NCBI GenBank assembly: GCA_038503035.1
Contig: JAVSML010019123.1
Coordinates: forward strand, 1-64,000
DNA length: 64,000 bases
Reading direction: 5' to 3'
Source of the DNA: Crocodylus rhombifer
Lineage: Eukaryota > Chordata > Crocodylia > Crocodylidae
The notes beneath the pieces were generated by a model, which was given only the letters and a program-made list of their open reading frames with translations, did no database searches and was not told where the DNA came from. Shown in pieces: positions 35,940-47,607 of this stretch. Every line of letters begins with the position of its first letter. Position 1 is the first letter of the stretch. A program made the translations under genes and the position numbers.

Positions 35940-36294
35940 AGATACCCTCCAAATTCAAGTTAACTCACAGTCTCCTAATGTTCCAGAATGCTTTGAAACT
36001 TCCCCATAAGCCCCACTTCATAAGGTGGGTGAGTTAGCCTTGGCCCAACCTGTCTGCTCCAGTCGACCAGGGAGGCATGGTCCAGCACACCCTGGCTTTT
36101 GGCCTGGGCCACTGCAGGCATGTGGCTGCATTTCTGGAATCAAAGATGAATGTCTGTTCACTTGCTTATCAGTTTAATTTATACAGTTTTGACTAATCTG
36201 TGAAAATTGAATCCATTCAGCCTTGGGCTTTTTGATTGTCTGCATTTAGCCAAAAGGCATAAACATGCATCCAGGATATGAAGAGGACTAGCAT

Positions 36295-36360
36295 CAATCT
36301 CCTTCTGTATTGCAAGATTAGAACCCATATCTTCCAGAAGGGCGCTCTAACTAACAGATG
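36295..36360 (-). mobile_element. tRNA-derived SINE relic, antisense
   Basis: GATTAGAACCCATATCTTCC followed by AGAAGGGCGCTCTAACTAAC looks like the reverse complement of a tRNA-like head, with a B-box-type GGTTCTAATC and an anticodon-arm region. It is diverged and truncated. A true tRNA gene is unlikely because no full cloverleaf is visible. Confidence 0.45.
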
Positions 36361-39300
36361 ATTCTGGGCTCTCACACTTTCCTTTTGACAGTCTTCTATT
36401 TTTACAGACATTTGTTGCAGCCAAGTGAAAATCTGATCCCTTTCCTCTCCTCCTCTAGGAATATTTTATATTGCACCTGAAAATATGTATGAGCTTAATT
36501 ACTTTGCACACACGCATAGTGTTCCTGCAGCGAGGTGGAAAAGATGGGGAGCGATAGGATGCACGTATGGAGGACAGATTAAGGAGGGAGCGGATTTAGA
36601 ATAGCCCTACTATGTTTTTCCTTTCATGTGTTTATGCCAGGATACAAGCAAATCATGCCCCTCAGGTTGTATCCAAGTCCAGGTATCTGACTCCCCCACC
36701 ATCACATAAGGGCAAAGAAATATTTGGGCTGTTCTCTAATTCTTGTGTGCGTGTCTGGATCTAGGAAAGCCTACCACTCTAGTGTAGTCTAATTCCTTTT
36801 CCCTCTACCCTCATGCGAGTCAAGAGCTGTTTGACCCTGATGTTATCACAAATTTAAACCTCTGAAGAACAGGAAATACAAAGGTAAGGTACATCCCTCA
36901 CCTCTGTGTATGGCAGGTAACTGGCAAGGGGGGCTGGTTTGGTGTGACGACCAATTAGAGGGCCCAGGGCATGACTTGTAAAGGCTTGATTCTTTGTGTA
37001 GTTCAAACTATATAGCCAGTCTATGATTTATGGAAGCAGCAGCAGGAAGTACGAGATAGCAGGCAGCAGCTTATTGTATGCTGATCTCTTCTAAAAAGCT
37101 AATAGCTTAACAGGCCAAACCAAATCAACTAGTAAAGAAGGTAGAAAGTAAGGCTCCCTGGTATGGGGAGAAAGGAGGAGAGAAATACATACTCTCTCTC
37201 TCACTCTCTCTTTTTCTCTCCTTTCCCAGGCTTACAGTTACTGTGAACACCAGTGAATAAAAACTTGTCAAGATTTCAGAGCATAACAGGTCTTTGACTT
37301 CTCTCACCAGCTAGCTATTACCCACACGACACCTTTCAATGAACAGCCATCATTTCCATTCCCCAATAACAAAGAACAAAACTGTACAGGCAAGGAGCAC
37401 TTAGGAATCACACAAAATCCTTTATTTTAGCATCTCGAAACCAACATATGCGATCATCATAATTGCTCACAAGATCACCAGTTCGCAGAAGACATTTTTT
37501 TTGCTTCGTTAGAAAAGACAGCTAACAAAAAAATGAAACAACCTTCATAAACTCATCATTAAGGTTGCCCAGCAAACATCATCTATCTTCCCAGAACAAA
37601 GCTAAACTCAGACTTCTACAAACCAGGATTTACAAGCATCAGATAAACTTCCAAACAACATTAACACTATGCTTTTTGTCTGATTCCCAAATATACCTTG
37701 AACGTGGTATTGGACACAAGCTACTTACAACTTCCATATGATCAACTGCTCAGATTACAAAAAGAGCACCGTGCCTGCTAAATTTCATAGCCCGGTCATC
37801 TTTTTGCACCTGATATACTTCATTTGCCACTTCACAAGACCACATTTGTGCCCTGCCCTATGAACACAACCTATGAATGTAGCACTGAAATGAGTCAAAC
37901 AAGCTCTGTCAAGAAACATGAGTACCACTTTCTTTGGACACATATATAGAGGGTCAGGCAAAGGACGTGACACACCAGCCCCCATCTAAACTCATACCAG
38001 TCACCTTGTCACCATCCAATTTATTACTTCCCTCCCTCAAGTGCTTATAGATAATTCCCATTGGCTACTGCTGGCACCAGTGGACCAGAATTAAGGCTTC
38101 CCAGGTATGTTCATGGCCTCTTTCCTGTCTTTCCGCGCATACAAACTTCGATGAACTTTATGTTCTGGAAGGGCATACTACATTCCCAGACAACTTTGCT
38201 ATGTTAAAGTTTTGTCATTCAATTAAATTCTCCTCCTAGTTATTGCTCAGTGCAATTTCCTTCCTCCTTGATGGCATTGCTTCATTTAAACTTCATTTTA
38301 AGTGTTTTACTTCAGATCCTTATTCTATCTTCATAATAATATTTCATAGTTTTTCCTCCTTTGTAAAAGAGAAAAATGAAGCCAAGTGGCAGTTCACATT
38401 AACATCACTTAAGATGCCTATAATTATCTGAATTATCCCAACGAGAAAATTAAAGAGAAAAGAAAGTTCTCGGGTCTTTTCATCTGATGTGAAAGTGAGT
38501 GAATTATTTATGGGAGGACTCAGAATCGCCCTCCAGTGAACCAAGTGTGCTTGTTTTTGTACAGTGCAAAGGCAGGTGGAGGTTTAAAACCTCCTTGGTT
38601 GAAAGAAATGTTTCATGAGGAGGGGGAGGGAATATCTGAGTAACAACAAAATGATAGTATAATGATAATTAGCAAACGGTGCTAGGTGTTATAAAACAGT
38701 GTAGACAATTCGTCTCACTGATAGACTGAACAAGTTAGCCAGAAATGAAGCCTAGTCTCAAGAGAGGAGCTAACTCAGGGAATGCCGGGTGATAAGAAAA
38801 CAGCTTTATTTTTGCATCTATGAAAATATGCACCGATGGAGAACTAAAAAGAGGAATAACACAGATGTACAGGACACCAAATGAAACCAGTCAAATCCAA
38901 CCGGCTCTAATGGCTGAATGCAGTTTGCATACTGGTAACTGAGCTCAGTAGACCCCAGAGCCTCTTCAGAACGGCAGATCCAACCCTTGTTTTAGGGACT
39001 TCTTAGTGAAGAAGCTAGTATGCAGTGCTTCCAAGTTCCAGTAGCAGAACCGAGGCCCCCCTTTCCAAGCCCCCCCCCACAACCATTTAACACAGTCATA
39101 CATTATTGCATTGTACAACAAGTATCAGCCTAATGCATTTGTGTGATGGATGGCTGAAGTTTTGCCAGAATATAAAGCAGTTTATTTCTGATTTCATTTG
39201 GGAAAGGCTCAGTCACTTCCTATGCTGATTTCACAGCAGAAGTCCAATGTAACATGGCAGTCTAGTAAAAATGGATGGTTTATAAGAGATTTTTTTTTTA

Positions 39301-39780
39301 TGTGTGTACTGTTTGTAACCTTAGCTCCTCTCGATTGCCTGTTTCAGAGAAGTCAATAGAGGCTTGCAACAAAAACATTCAAAAAGCTACACCTAACGGT
39401 CAGATCAAAACTAAGTTTTGGCAGTAAAAAGGGAGTTTATGAATAATGACACAGACAGTTGAGAAGTACAGAGCACTCCCTGAAAAATTAATGACCTGCA
39501 ACAAGCACAAAAATCATTTCACTGTTTCTCCACAGACAGCGAGTTTGTGCGTTTCAAATAAATGGAACTGGTCACTCGTTTTGAAACTAACACTTTATCT
39601 TTGAAAGCTCAGGTTAAATTGTTGCAAGACAGACCCTCCCTTCTGGCACATAATCAGAAGGCCTGTTCATTGATCTCATGGGTCTTGTAATACTTGCACA
39701 TTAATTGAAAGCCGAACTTTTAAAACAGGCGGCCATACTGTAGGTGGGAAGACTGTCTCTAGGCTTCTTTTGGTAGGAGT
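36361..39780. other. Non-coding stretch, no gene seen
   Basis: It includes a TC-rich run at about 37190-37219 and a short palindrome GGAGGTTT-A-AAACCTCC at 38578-38594. Open frames are short and motif-free. Confidence 0.5.
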
Positions 39781-39788
39781 GGGATAGA

Positions 39789-40191
39789 GCAATGCTTTTC
39801 AACCAGCATGCCATGGCACACCAGCATGCCACAAAGAGCTCCCTTGTATGCTGCAAGAATTTTGGAGTAAAGAGAAGAAAGGTCTCCAGACATCTAGTGC
39901 TAACGAATAAGCCACGTCAATGAGATGTTCACAGAAGACTCGTGCATGCGTTGGGTGCGGGAGAGAAAGAGAACCAGTTGAGCAGAAGGAAATTCATCTA
40001 CTGTGCATGTCTTGGCTGTGAGGGATGTGCAGTTCACAAGCCCCTGAGCAGCTGTGCCACAAAATTTTGCGGCAGCAATGAGCTGCAACAGGCTTATAAG
40101 CACGAGGATGGGGAATGCCTTAACAGGTGTGCTGCAGAAAAATTTTATTAATGTAAGTGTGCCTTGGGCTAAAAAAGGTTAGGAAAAAACT
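39789..40191. mobile_element. hAT-type non-autonomous element with perfect 8-base duplication
   Basis: The element opens GCAATGCTTTTCAACC and closes GGTTAGGAAAAAACT, diverged forms of the CAGTGCTTTTCAACC / GGTTGAAAAACACTG ends of Charlie-like hAT elements. GGGATAGA stands directly outside both ends (39781-39788 and 40192-40199), a perfect 8-base target duplication. The 403-base body includes repeated GCATGCCA motifs near the left end. It has no transposase, and its 69-codon open frame (39942-40151) is not recognisable. Confidence 0.85.
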
Positions 40192-40394
40192 GGGATAGAA
40201 TACGTATCTCACATATTAGGCATGCCTCTTGTTAAAGAAGTTCAGGAAACAATATTATCCTGCATGTCAGATTATATACCTGTACAAAATAAGTATCCTA
40301 CAGGACTCCCTGAAGTACCTACATCACAAAGAGAGGTAGGAACTCAAAAACAATCCATTTAGGAGGAAGCCTGTGTGTAACAGCATGGTGTATT

Positions 40395-40764
40395 TGAGGG
40401 CACATGGTTTGGGTCAACTCCTGGAGTGTAACAACCCTGTTATGGGTTTGAATGTGGCAAGAGCCACACTCATAATTCCCCACTGGCCCTGAGACCTGAG
40501 CTGGGATGTGGCACAGCTTGAAGACCTACCACTAGTCATCCAGGAGCCAGTCTTTCTGGTCAGCACTGCTGGGGGACTTCAGGGACAGCGAGAAACCCCC
40601 TTTTTTCTGGGGAAAGACTCACAGCTGTTCCCAGCGGACATGATGAACATCTTGCTGGGGTCGTTTGACCCCAGTACTCTTTCCTGCCATGGCAGGGGGT
40701 CGGACTAGATGATCTGCTCAGGTCCCTTCCGACACTACCAACTATGAAACTATGAAACTATGAT
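40395..40764 (+). mobile_element. CR1 LINE 3' end
   Basis: TTGCTGGGGTCGTTTGACCC, CTGCCATGGCAGGGGGTCGG, ACTAGATGATCTGCTCAGG and TCCCTTCCGACACTACC lead to the repeated tail ACTATGAAACTATGAAACTATGA. This is a CR1 3' UTR with an octamer-type tail different from the TCTATGAAA tail at 45.6 kb, so it belongs to another subfamily. The 3' end is sharp. The 5' limit is a guess and could be as late as about 40640. Confidence 0.75.
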
Positions 40765-42399
40765 GGTCAACGAGGAATGAACCCAGAAGTAGCTGGAGGG
40801 TTGAGATTGAGGAGCTCCCTGGCTATGGTAGCACATGACAGAGGGAACTGAAGGCAATTGGGTCACAGCAAAAACCAAGCTGCTTAAGGGCAAGGGAGCA
40901 AGGACTCACCACTTGCCCCCCTCCCTGCCCTCGCTCCCCCAAAGAGGGGAGAAGGGGCATCATGTACAGGGTAGAAGTGGTACATACCTGTGTGGAGGCA
41001 CAGGATTAGGCAGAGCAGTGAGTCAATGAAACCACTGACTGAAAGGCTTGTAAGGCCAGAGATGACTAGCAAATTGGGACAAGTTAGTAAGACGCGGTGG
41101 TCAGACGATTCCAGTCTGCCCATGGGACGGTACCGCTATATGAAGCCCTGATTCAGGAAGGGAAGATCCTAACCTGTTCTGGGTGAATCTGTTTGTGGAC
41201 TTTGATAAGACTGCCCAGAGAAGGGTGGAGATGGGAAGAAAGGTACCTTAACAGGGATTTGATTGCGGGGTCACCCTTAAAGGACTGAATGAAGTAAAAG
41301 GGAGAGGCTCCATAGTACTCAAACCAGGCCAGGCAATCCAAAGCCATTGTCCTGAGGATTAGGAGTAAAAGATTTATATTATATCAACAGGGGTGGTGAG
41401 GACAGGGTGAAGGGGTTGGAGTCCTGTGAAGAGGATCCACCAGGGGAATGAAGCTGCAGTTTTCATTATCTGATTATTAACCATAGGTTTCCCATTTCCT
41501 TTCCATCAAGGCATGGCAGAAAGCTGTGTGGAAGCAGGCTGCACTTCAGATCCTAAAGACGTGAGTAAGGCACCTATATATCTCCACTCAACAATGCATG
41601 CAGTGAAGGAAAGGACAAGGCTGTCACAAATCCTGTAGCTAGGCTCATGCTCTGACATCTCCCTACAGGACTTGGCAAAGGTAAAAATGTACTGCTGAGG
41701 TAGTATGCCTGCTATTCAACCTTGATTTTGAAAATGGGTCTTCATCATCTGAAGCAAACAGAGTGCTTATTTTCCAAATTTAGCAAAAGAAATAACCCAT
41801 TATTTTATCTGCCGTATAGGAACATCAGGCAGAAAAGGATTTCTTGGGTCACCGAATCCAGTCCTGTTATAACCTTATCTGAGGTCTATCTATCTTAAGA
41901 AACTAAGAAAGCTGTTTGCCAACAATACCAAACACAAAGATCAAATACAGTTTTAGAGGCTAGCAGGAATAGATTGAAATAGCTACAAATATCAGAAAAC
42001 ATGTAACGATACTTAAAAACACCAACTTACCCTTTTTTCTTTTTTTGGGTGGGGTAGTTCAGTGTAAGTGTGATATAGTGACTGAATTTCAAAGACCGCG
42101 AAGGACTAACATATCCATTTCTCACTATATCTCAGCTACACACCTGTGTTGCACATTTTACAGGTTTGACACAATGCCAATATTGACAGTTTCGGCATTT
42201 TGCAGGAAAAAAGTCCCCGATTTAAGATTTTATAAAACAACTATAAAAGCAGCATTTTTGTGCTTCCTTTTTTCCTGAGCAAACCTGTTGCAAATATCCT
42301 GCTGTCAGGAAGCTTGCGACTTATGACCCCCAGACCATTTTACACAATATGGGGAAGCCTCATTCTCTTTACTGTATGGACTGCAAATCCAAAGCACGG
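40765..42399. other. Non-coding stretch, no gene seen
   Basis: Only short open frames without motifs are present. Confidence 0.5.
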
Positions 42400-42510
42400 A
42401 GCGGACAAGTAGCTTGCTCAAGACCACGTATGAGTCGGTGGCAAAACTGGGACTAGGGATGGGTGTTCTGACTCTCTATCCACGTTCCCTCCTTCAAGGC
42501 CAGTGCAGCA
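42400..42510 (-). mobile_element. MIR-type SINE relic, antisense
   Basis: AAGTAGCTTGCTCAAGACCA, GTCGGTGGCAAAACTGGGAC and TGTTCTGACTCTCTATCCAC follow the antisense MIR layout (AGTAACTTGCCCAAGGTCACA...GTGGCAGAGCCAGGA...TCTGACTCC). It is ancient and non-coding. Confidence 0.65.
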
Positions 42511-42899
42511 GGGGATAAAACAAAATGACCTCCTTGAACCCTAGTGTCTTACGTAAGAAAGAGCTGCATTCATCTGCTTCCTAAATCCCAGGGCACAAGG
42601 CTAGCTTCACCAGTAATAGCTGCTTTTATGTAACCAAATCATGGGACTATCTTTCTTTGCACCTGCTAGCACAATGTTGCCTCAGTGCAGGCTTCAAGCA
42701 GTTACAGCAAAAGTTCCTCCAAAACGCCTGAAGAGTATATTACTTGGAGCTGTCACTTGGAGGAGAAACTAGATCCTTCTTCTGTGTGCTGGAGCCAATA
42801 TACCAAACCATGCCGTAAGCAAACAAATTGATTCATGAGACACGGTTACTCCACTGGGGATTACAACCACAACCACAGGAAGGGCAGAAGCACACCATT

Positions 42900-42900
<1 letters not shown>

Positions 42901-42931
<31 letters not shown>
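42901..42931. repeat. (CA)n microsatellite
   Basis: About thirteen uninterrupted CA units follow CACG. Confidence 0.95.
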
Positions 42932-43299
42932 GAAAAATTAGCTAGTCTTAATGTCTGCACTTCTCAGTAGGGAATTTATACTTAGGAGGCTGAGAGTTGG
43001 CAGAGAATAAATTCTTAGAAAACATCTCTAAATTATAAATGTAGACAGAATAAATCATTAGGCAATTCTTTGAGGGAGCAGGGAGAATTCCTCATCTGTT
43101 CAGTGGAGCTGCTTAGAAAATAATCTTTAAGAAAGTCTCATCTGGAAATGTTTGTTTTTTAAGTTTCAACAAACCACAAACAAACAAACAACCCTGTCAT
43201 AAATATGTACCAAAACCAAAATGTGTCCTTCGGGAACGTTTCCTAGGTTCCAGAACAGAATTTCTATTGAACACCGGAAAGAAACCAATCCACCCCCAG

Positions 43300-43345
43300 G
43301 ACAGTGGATAGGGCACTCCTCTAGGGGTGTGGGATGCTTGAGTAG
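43300..43345 (+). mobile_element. tRNA-derived SINE head relic, possible
   Basis: GGACAGTGGATAGGGCACTC followed by TAGGGGTGTGGGATGC resembles the tRNA-like head of old amniote SINEs (AGTGGTTAGGGCACT...GTGGGAGAC). Only about 45 bases are recognisable. Confidence 0.4.
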
Positions 43346-44689
43346 TGCACTGACTCTTTTATAACCCTTATAATTCCCCAGCAGCATTGCTAATGGCAAT
43401 TATGCAGCAAGAGAGGTGAAAACTCTTGTTGAACATCTGACCGGTATTTCTGCAAACCATTTTGGTTTTCACAAACTGGCATTTTCCAGTTAAGGAAAAT
43501 AGACTGGAAGTGCCCATGTCTACTTCCAGACTTGGTGCTGCAGGGATACAACCGTTCTCAGTTGTTATCATTTGCAATGGCAGCAGTTGACATGCTACGA
43601 GCGAAGAGTTCGAGGCCGCTAAGTCTTATAAAGTCAGTGACCGTGATATATTTGCAATGTACATAGTTGTTTGGGGCAGGAAGAACTGTTTTATCTTCAT
43701 TCAGAGAAGCTGCAATTTTGATAGCCTTGGCAACAACATACATATCTTTCCCCTAATTTAGTTGCTATATCCTAGAATTCTTTGTCTACCATATATTACC
43801 TGTAAGGATTTAAAAAAAAACCAAACCGAACCCATAAATACTTCTGAAGAAGTGTTCCACACAACACAAACAGTGTATTTGATAAAGAATATAGTTTGAT
43901 AAATGTATGTGTACAAGGCAAAGCAGAAATACAGCAGATTTATTTCATCAGTAACTTCACTTACCTTATACAAGACTACACTGCAACCTAATGTATAGCT
44001 CATTGATATTGTATTGCTCACAATAAACATTTACATTCTGGGTTTATTTTTTAATTTATACTATATATTTGCCAAGCTGTTCCCCTGTGTGCACATAAAA
44101 AAAAAAAATCAAAAGTAAATGTGTGAGTGGCATCTGAATTTCAGAAGCAACCCCTCAAATTGTTAGGGGGGCAAATGAAGTATTTTATACTGCTGGATAT
44201 TGGCAACTCACTATATCTATTCTACATGCATATCTGCAATCAAACCCCCGGCTATTGTCACTGCAGTCGATCAATTTTCAGACATGTCCTAAGCTTTGTA
44301 AATGCAGAAAAACTGAAGAGTTTGAGTACATTTGAGCTGAAGAAAGAGTTATTCATGACTCAGCCTTTTATTTCAGCAAGTGGCTTGCTCCAACCCTAAA
44401 CACTCCTACAGTAAACCTATTCTCATCTGAGAAATCCTTGAATTTGCCTCCGCTTGTTTAAACTAACTTTTTAAAGATGTTTTCCAATTTAAAAAGCAAA
44501 ACAAAAACAAACAAAACATATTCATCAGCCCTTGTCTGAGGGTGCCAAGAAACATCTTCCAATGACTCATGCTCCACCCATATTCATTTGTCCAAGTAAC
44601 TAAATTTTTAGCCAGACAGCAACACCACCAAATAACAACAGGCAAAGCTGAAGTAAATTCCAGCTATTCGACATGTCTCTGGAATATGC
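43346..44689. other. Non-coding stretch, no gene seen
   Basis: AAAC-rich simple sequence occurs at about 44497-44516. Open frames are short and motif-free. Confidence 0.5.
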
Positions 44690-45673
44690 TTTTTGTCCTG
44701 GGACCCATCCTGTTCAACATCTTCATTAATGATGTGGACATTGGAGTCAGGAGTGGACTGGCCAAGTTCGCCGATGACACCGAACTTTGGGGCAAAGCAT
44801 CCATGCCAGAAGATAGGCGGGTGATCCAGGCTGACCTGGACAAGCTCAGCAAATGGGCGGACGAGAACCTGATGGTGTTTAACACCGAAAAATGCATGGT
44901 TCTCCACCTTGGGAGGAAAAACCTGCAGCACCCTTATAGGCTCGGCAGTGCTACGTTGGATAGCACTGCAGAAGAAAGAGACTTGGGGGTCATCATTGAC
45001 CACAAGATGAACACGAGCCTGCAATGCGATGCTGCGGCTAGTAAAGCGACCAAAATGCTGGCTTGCATTCATAGATGCTTCTTGAGCAAATCCCAGGACG
45101 TCATTCTCCCCTTGTACTCGGCCTTGGTGAGGCCACAGCTGGAGTACTGCGTCCAGTTTTGGGCTCCACAATTCAAAAAGGATGTGGAGAAGCTTGAGAG
45201 AGTCCAGAGGAGAGCCACGCGCATGATCAGAGGTCAGGAAAACAGATCTTACGATGACAGGCTGAGAGCCATGGGACTCTTTAGCCTGGAAAAGCGCAGG
45301 CTCAGGGGTGATCTGATGGCCACCTATAAGTTTATCAGGGGTGACCACCAGGATCTGGGGGAACGTCTGTTCACCAGAGCGCCCCAAGGGATGACGAGGT
45401 CGAACGGTCACAAACTCCTGCAAGACCGTTTCAGGCTGGACATAAGGAAGGATTTCTTTACTGTCCGAGCCCCCAAGATCTGGAACAGTCTGCCAGTGGA
45501 GGTGGTTCAAGCACCTACATTGAACACCTTCAAGAGTAAATTGGATGCTTATCTTGCTGGGATCCTGTGAACCCAGCTGACTTCCTGCCCTTTGGGCAGG
45601 GGGCTGGACTCGATGATCTCCCGAGGTCCCTTCCAGCCCTAATGTCTATGAAATCTATGAAATCTATGAAATC
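44690..45673 (+). mobile_element. CR1 LINE, 5'-truncated, ORF2 reverse-transcriptase part still open
   Basis: The plus-strand frame is open for about 290 codons of CR1 ORF2. It starts inside the reverse-transcriptase domain at LGPILFNIFINDVD, then KFADDTELWG (the FADD form of the catalytic YxDD box), [94 protein letters not shown] and the terminal TFKSKLDAYLAGIL; the stop is at 45568-45570. A 3' UTR of about 100 bases ends in TCTATGAAA repeated three times. The endonuclease and N-terminal RT are absent, so it cannot move itself. Lack of stops marks it as the youngest CR1 in the window. The upstream 42 codons of the open frame are not CR1. Confidence 0.95.
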
Positions 45674-46084
45674 CTTGATATAAAATAAGTGCTTTAAGTA
45701 CAGAATCAGAAAAGGGAAAGATGAAAACCCTGGATTTTGTTTCGCAGCTAGCATTGATAAAGGTGTTCCCTTTTAGCTCAGTATGCTGATATCTGTAGTG
45801 TGGGTCACAGGTGGAAGAATGAGTCTGAGGACCATTAAACAAAAGAATTATTTAAAATATATCAAAATATTTGCAGTTTATAAGTTTATGTGGTGTATTT
45901 TTCATTAGCAACTATAAAATTGTACTGTGTATTGCTGTTTTAATGACACTTTATTTACCACATTCAATCATTTCACCCACTTCAAGTTGTCCTATTGAAA
46001 CTCATACCACTACCCAGGAGTGCGACTTTCACACTAAAGAGAAGCTTGCTGCTTTACTTGTGTGCATTTACAAAAAAGTATTCT
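45674..46084. other. Non-coding spacer between CR1 copies
   Basis: AT-rich sequence without motifs separates two plus-strand CR1 remnants. Confidence 0.5.
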
Positions 46085-46925
46085 AATATAATGCCGGGCT
46101 TAATCTGTCTGTCTGGCTGTCTGTAACACTTTTGGCCAACTGTGCAGGTGCTGCCGAGAGGGTAGGTGGCGACTGGCTACGCAGGCCTGGGCTGCGCAAA
46201 CCCAAGTTTGAGCCACTGCCAGGGAAGTTTCTGTAAGCAGAAAACATGCCCCCGCGCTGAAGAAGGAGGCGATGGTGGCAGAGGGAGTCTTTACACGGCC
46301 AGCCCCAAAGGGTGAGCAGGGGCCAAGGGGGGGCCAAGACTGGGGACTCTGACTGGGCTGTGCCAATGTTCTGCTGGGACCAAAGCCTGGCTAGAGGGTA
46401 ATGCCCAATGCCCTCCCCACCCCACACTCAGGGTCAGACCAATCACCAGATTTGGGGCCAGGAAGGAATTTAACCCCATGGTCAGTTTGGTATGGGCTGT
46501 TGGGGGGTTGCTTTCCTTTTTAGTGCAGGGCATGGCCCTCTACCTGGGATCTCTTGAGCATATAGTGATGTTTCATAAAAGCAGGACATTGGCTTCTGGA
46601 CCTCCCAGTATAGTTATGTTTGCTCGAGAAGCATATCTAAATATCTAAATTTATAAATATAGATATTTGCATATCTAAATATATAAATATCTAAATATAG
46701 ATATTTGCTCGAGAAGTATCTATGGATGCAAGCCAGCGTCTTGGTCGCTAGGGGCTAGGGGGCTATGCACAGGTTAGGGTGTGTTGTGTCAGGGTGCAGA
46801 CTGGCAGTCTGTGTTGTATCAGTGTCTTATATAGAGTTTAGATTATGGATTGTATAGGATGGTTTGAGTAGGGATGGCCCTGGACTAGATGATCTCTGGA
46901 TTTATCACTATGACTATGATTCTAC
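46085..46925 (+). mobile_element. CR1 LINE 3' UTR copy, second subfamily
   Basis: CACCAGATTTGGGGCCAGGA, AGGAATTTAACCCCATGGTC, GGGGGGTTGCTTTCCTTTTT and GCAGGGCATGGCCCTC follow the long CR1 3' UTR known from turtles and crocodilians (CCAGATTTGGGGTCGGGAAGGAATTT...GGGGCATGG). The right end has GGCCCTGGACTAGATGATCT and CTATGACTATGATTCTA. The middle is interrupted by an AT-rich repeat (46630-46716). The left portion from 46085 is less certain. No coding remains. Confidence 0.65.
46621..46716. repeat. AT-rich tandem array with duplicated flank
   Basis: TGCTCGAGAAG occurs at 46621-46631 and 46706-46716. Between them, ATATCTAAATAT-type units and AATATAGATATTTGC (46656 and 46694) repeat. It is a local expansion inside the CR1 UTR, with many short inverted ATATCTA/TAGATAT pairs. 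Confidence 0.75.
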
Positions 46926-47266
46926 GGCTAGAGTAGTTGTAATAGTAGATAGGCACTCTCTATCTTTAAGTGGGTTGTTGAAGTGTTTCCCAATAACTGC
47001 AGTGATTATTGGGTTCAATATATACAGGCATACCATAAAAATGATAACAAAACTAAACAAAAACACTCATTGTAAAGCAATAGGCAACCTCTGCAGATGA
47101 TTGTTTCTCTCTAAGGGTACTGCAATGTGTTGATGTAAATATGTTTTAAGGGCCCTTAAAATAGGAGTGTCCACAAATTAGGACAAGAAAACGCATGCTA
47201 AGGACCCTTTGAAAAGCTTAGAGATAACCCTCTTTTATCAAGGATTCCCTCCAACTGGTTTTGCAG

Positions 47267-47407
47267 CGTGTGTTGCAATCATGTGCGACTGCCTCACAAG
47301 CCCAAAATCAGTTGAGAGAAGCCCTGCAGCATCCGAGGAGACACCATTCCCAGATGCTCTATCTTTTCCCACAGTTACAGCAAGGGCAGCTGGGGGAGAA
47401 CCTGAAG
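47267..47407 (+). other. Exon-like segment with acceptor and donor sites, unproven
   Basis: A pyrimidine-bearing acceptor (CTGGTTTTGCAG, ending 47266) and a consensus donor (AAG/GTAAG at 47405-47412) enclose 141 bases, exactly 47 codons, open in the frame RVLQSCATASQAQNQLREAL and onward. A second frame is also open, which weakens the coding case. The protein is not recognised. It lies between CR1 pieces, so a chance exon or transposon-derived segment is at least as likely as a real exon. Confidence 0.2.
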
Positions 47408-47607
47408 GTAAGAATCCCCACCTTCCCTTCCCTCCCCTCCACTGCCATTGAAGGCTCCCTCCTGCCCCTCAGGACTTCCCATTTTGGGTTCCCCTTCCCT
47501 GCTTGCTCCCCCAGGACAGCAGCCACAGGTGAGCCGCATGCTGCTGGGGGGGTGGGGGCAGTAAGCAGGGACCTAGGGTGCCAGGGAGCAGGCCCAATCT
47601 GGGGGTG

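Noticed and set aside
36295..36360. Possible tRNA gene on the minus strand
   Set aside because: Only a tRNA-like head with a B-box-type segment is visible. There is no complete cloverleaf or terminator, so a SINE relic is the better reading.
42901..42931. CRISPR-like or satellite array
   Set aside because: It is a plain CA microsatellite. No spaced direct repeats typical of CRISPR occur anywhere in the window, and the context is vertebrate.
44608..45510. 300-codon open frame on the minus strand opposite the CR1 ORF2
   Set aside because: It is exactly antisense to a recognisable CR1 reverse-transcriptase frame and shows no family motif, so it is a shadow of the codon pattern on the other strand.
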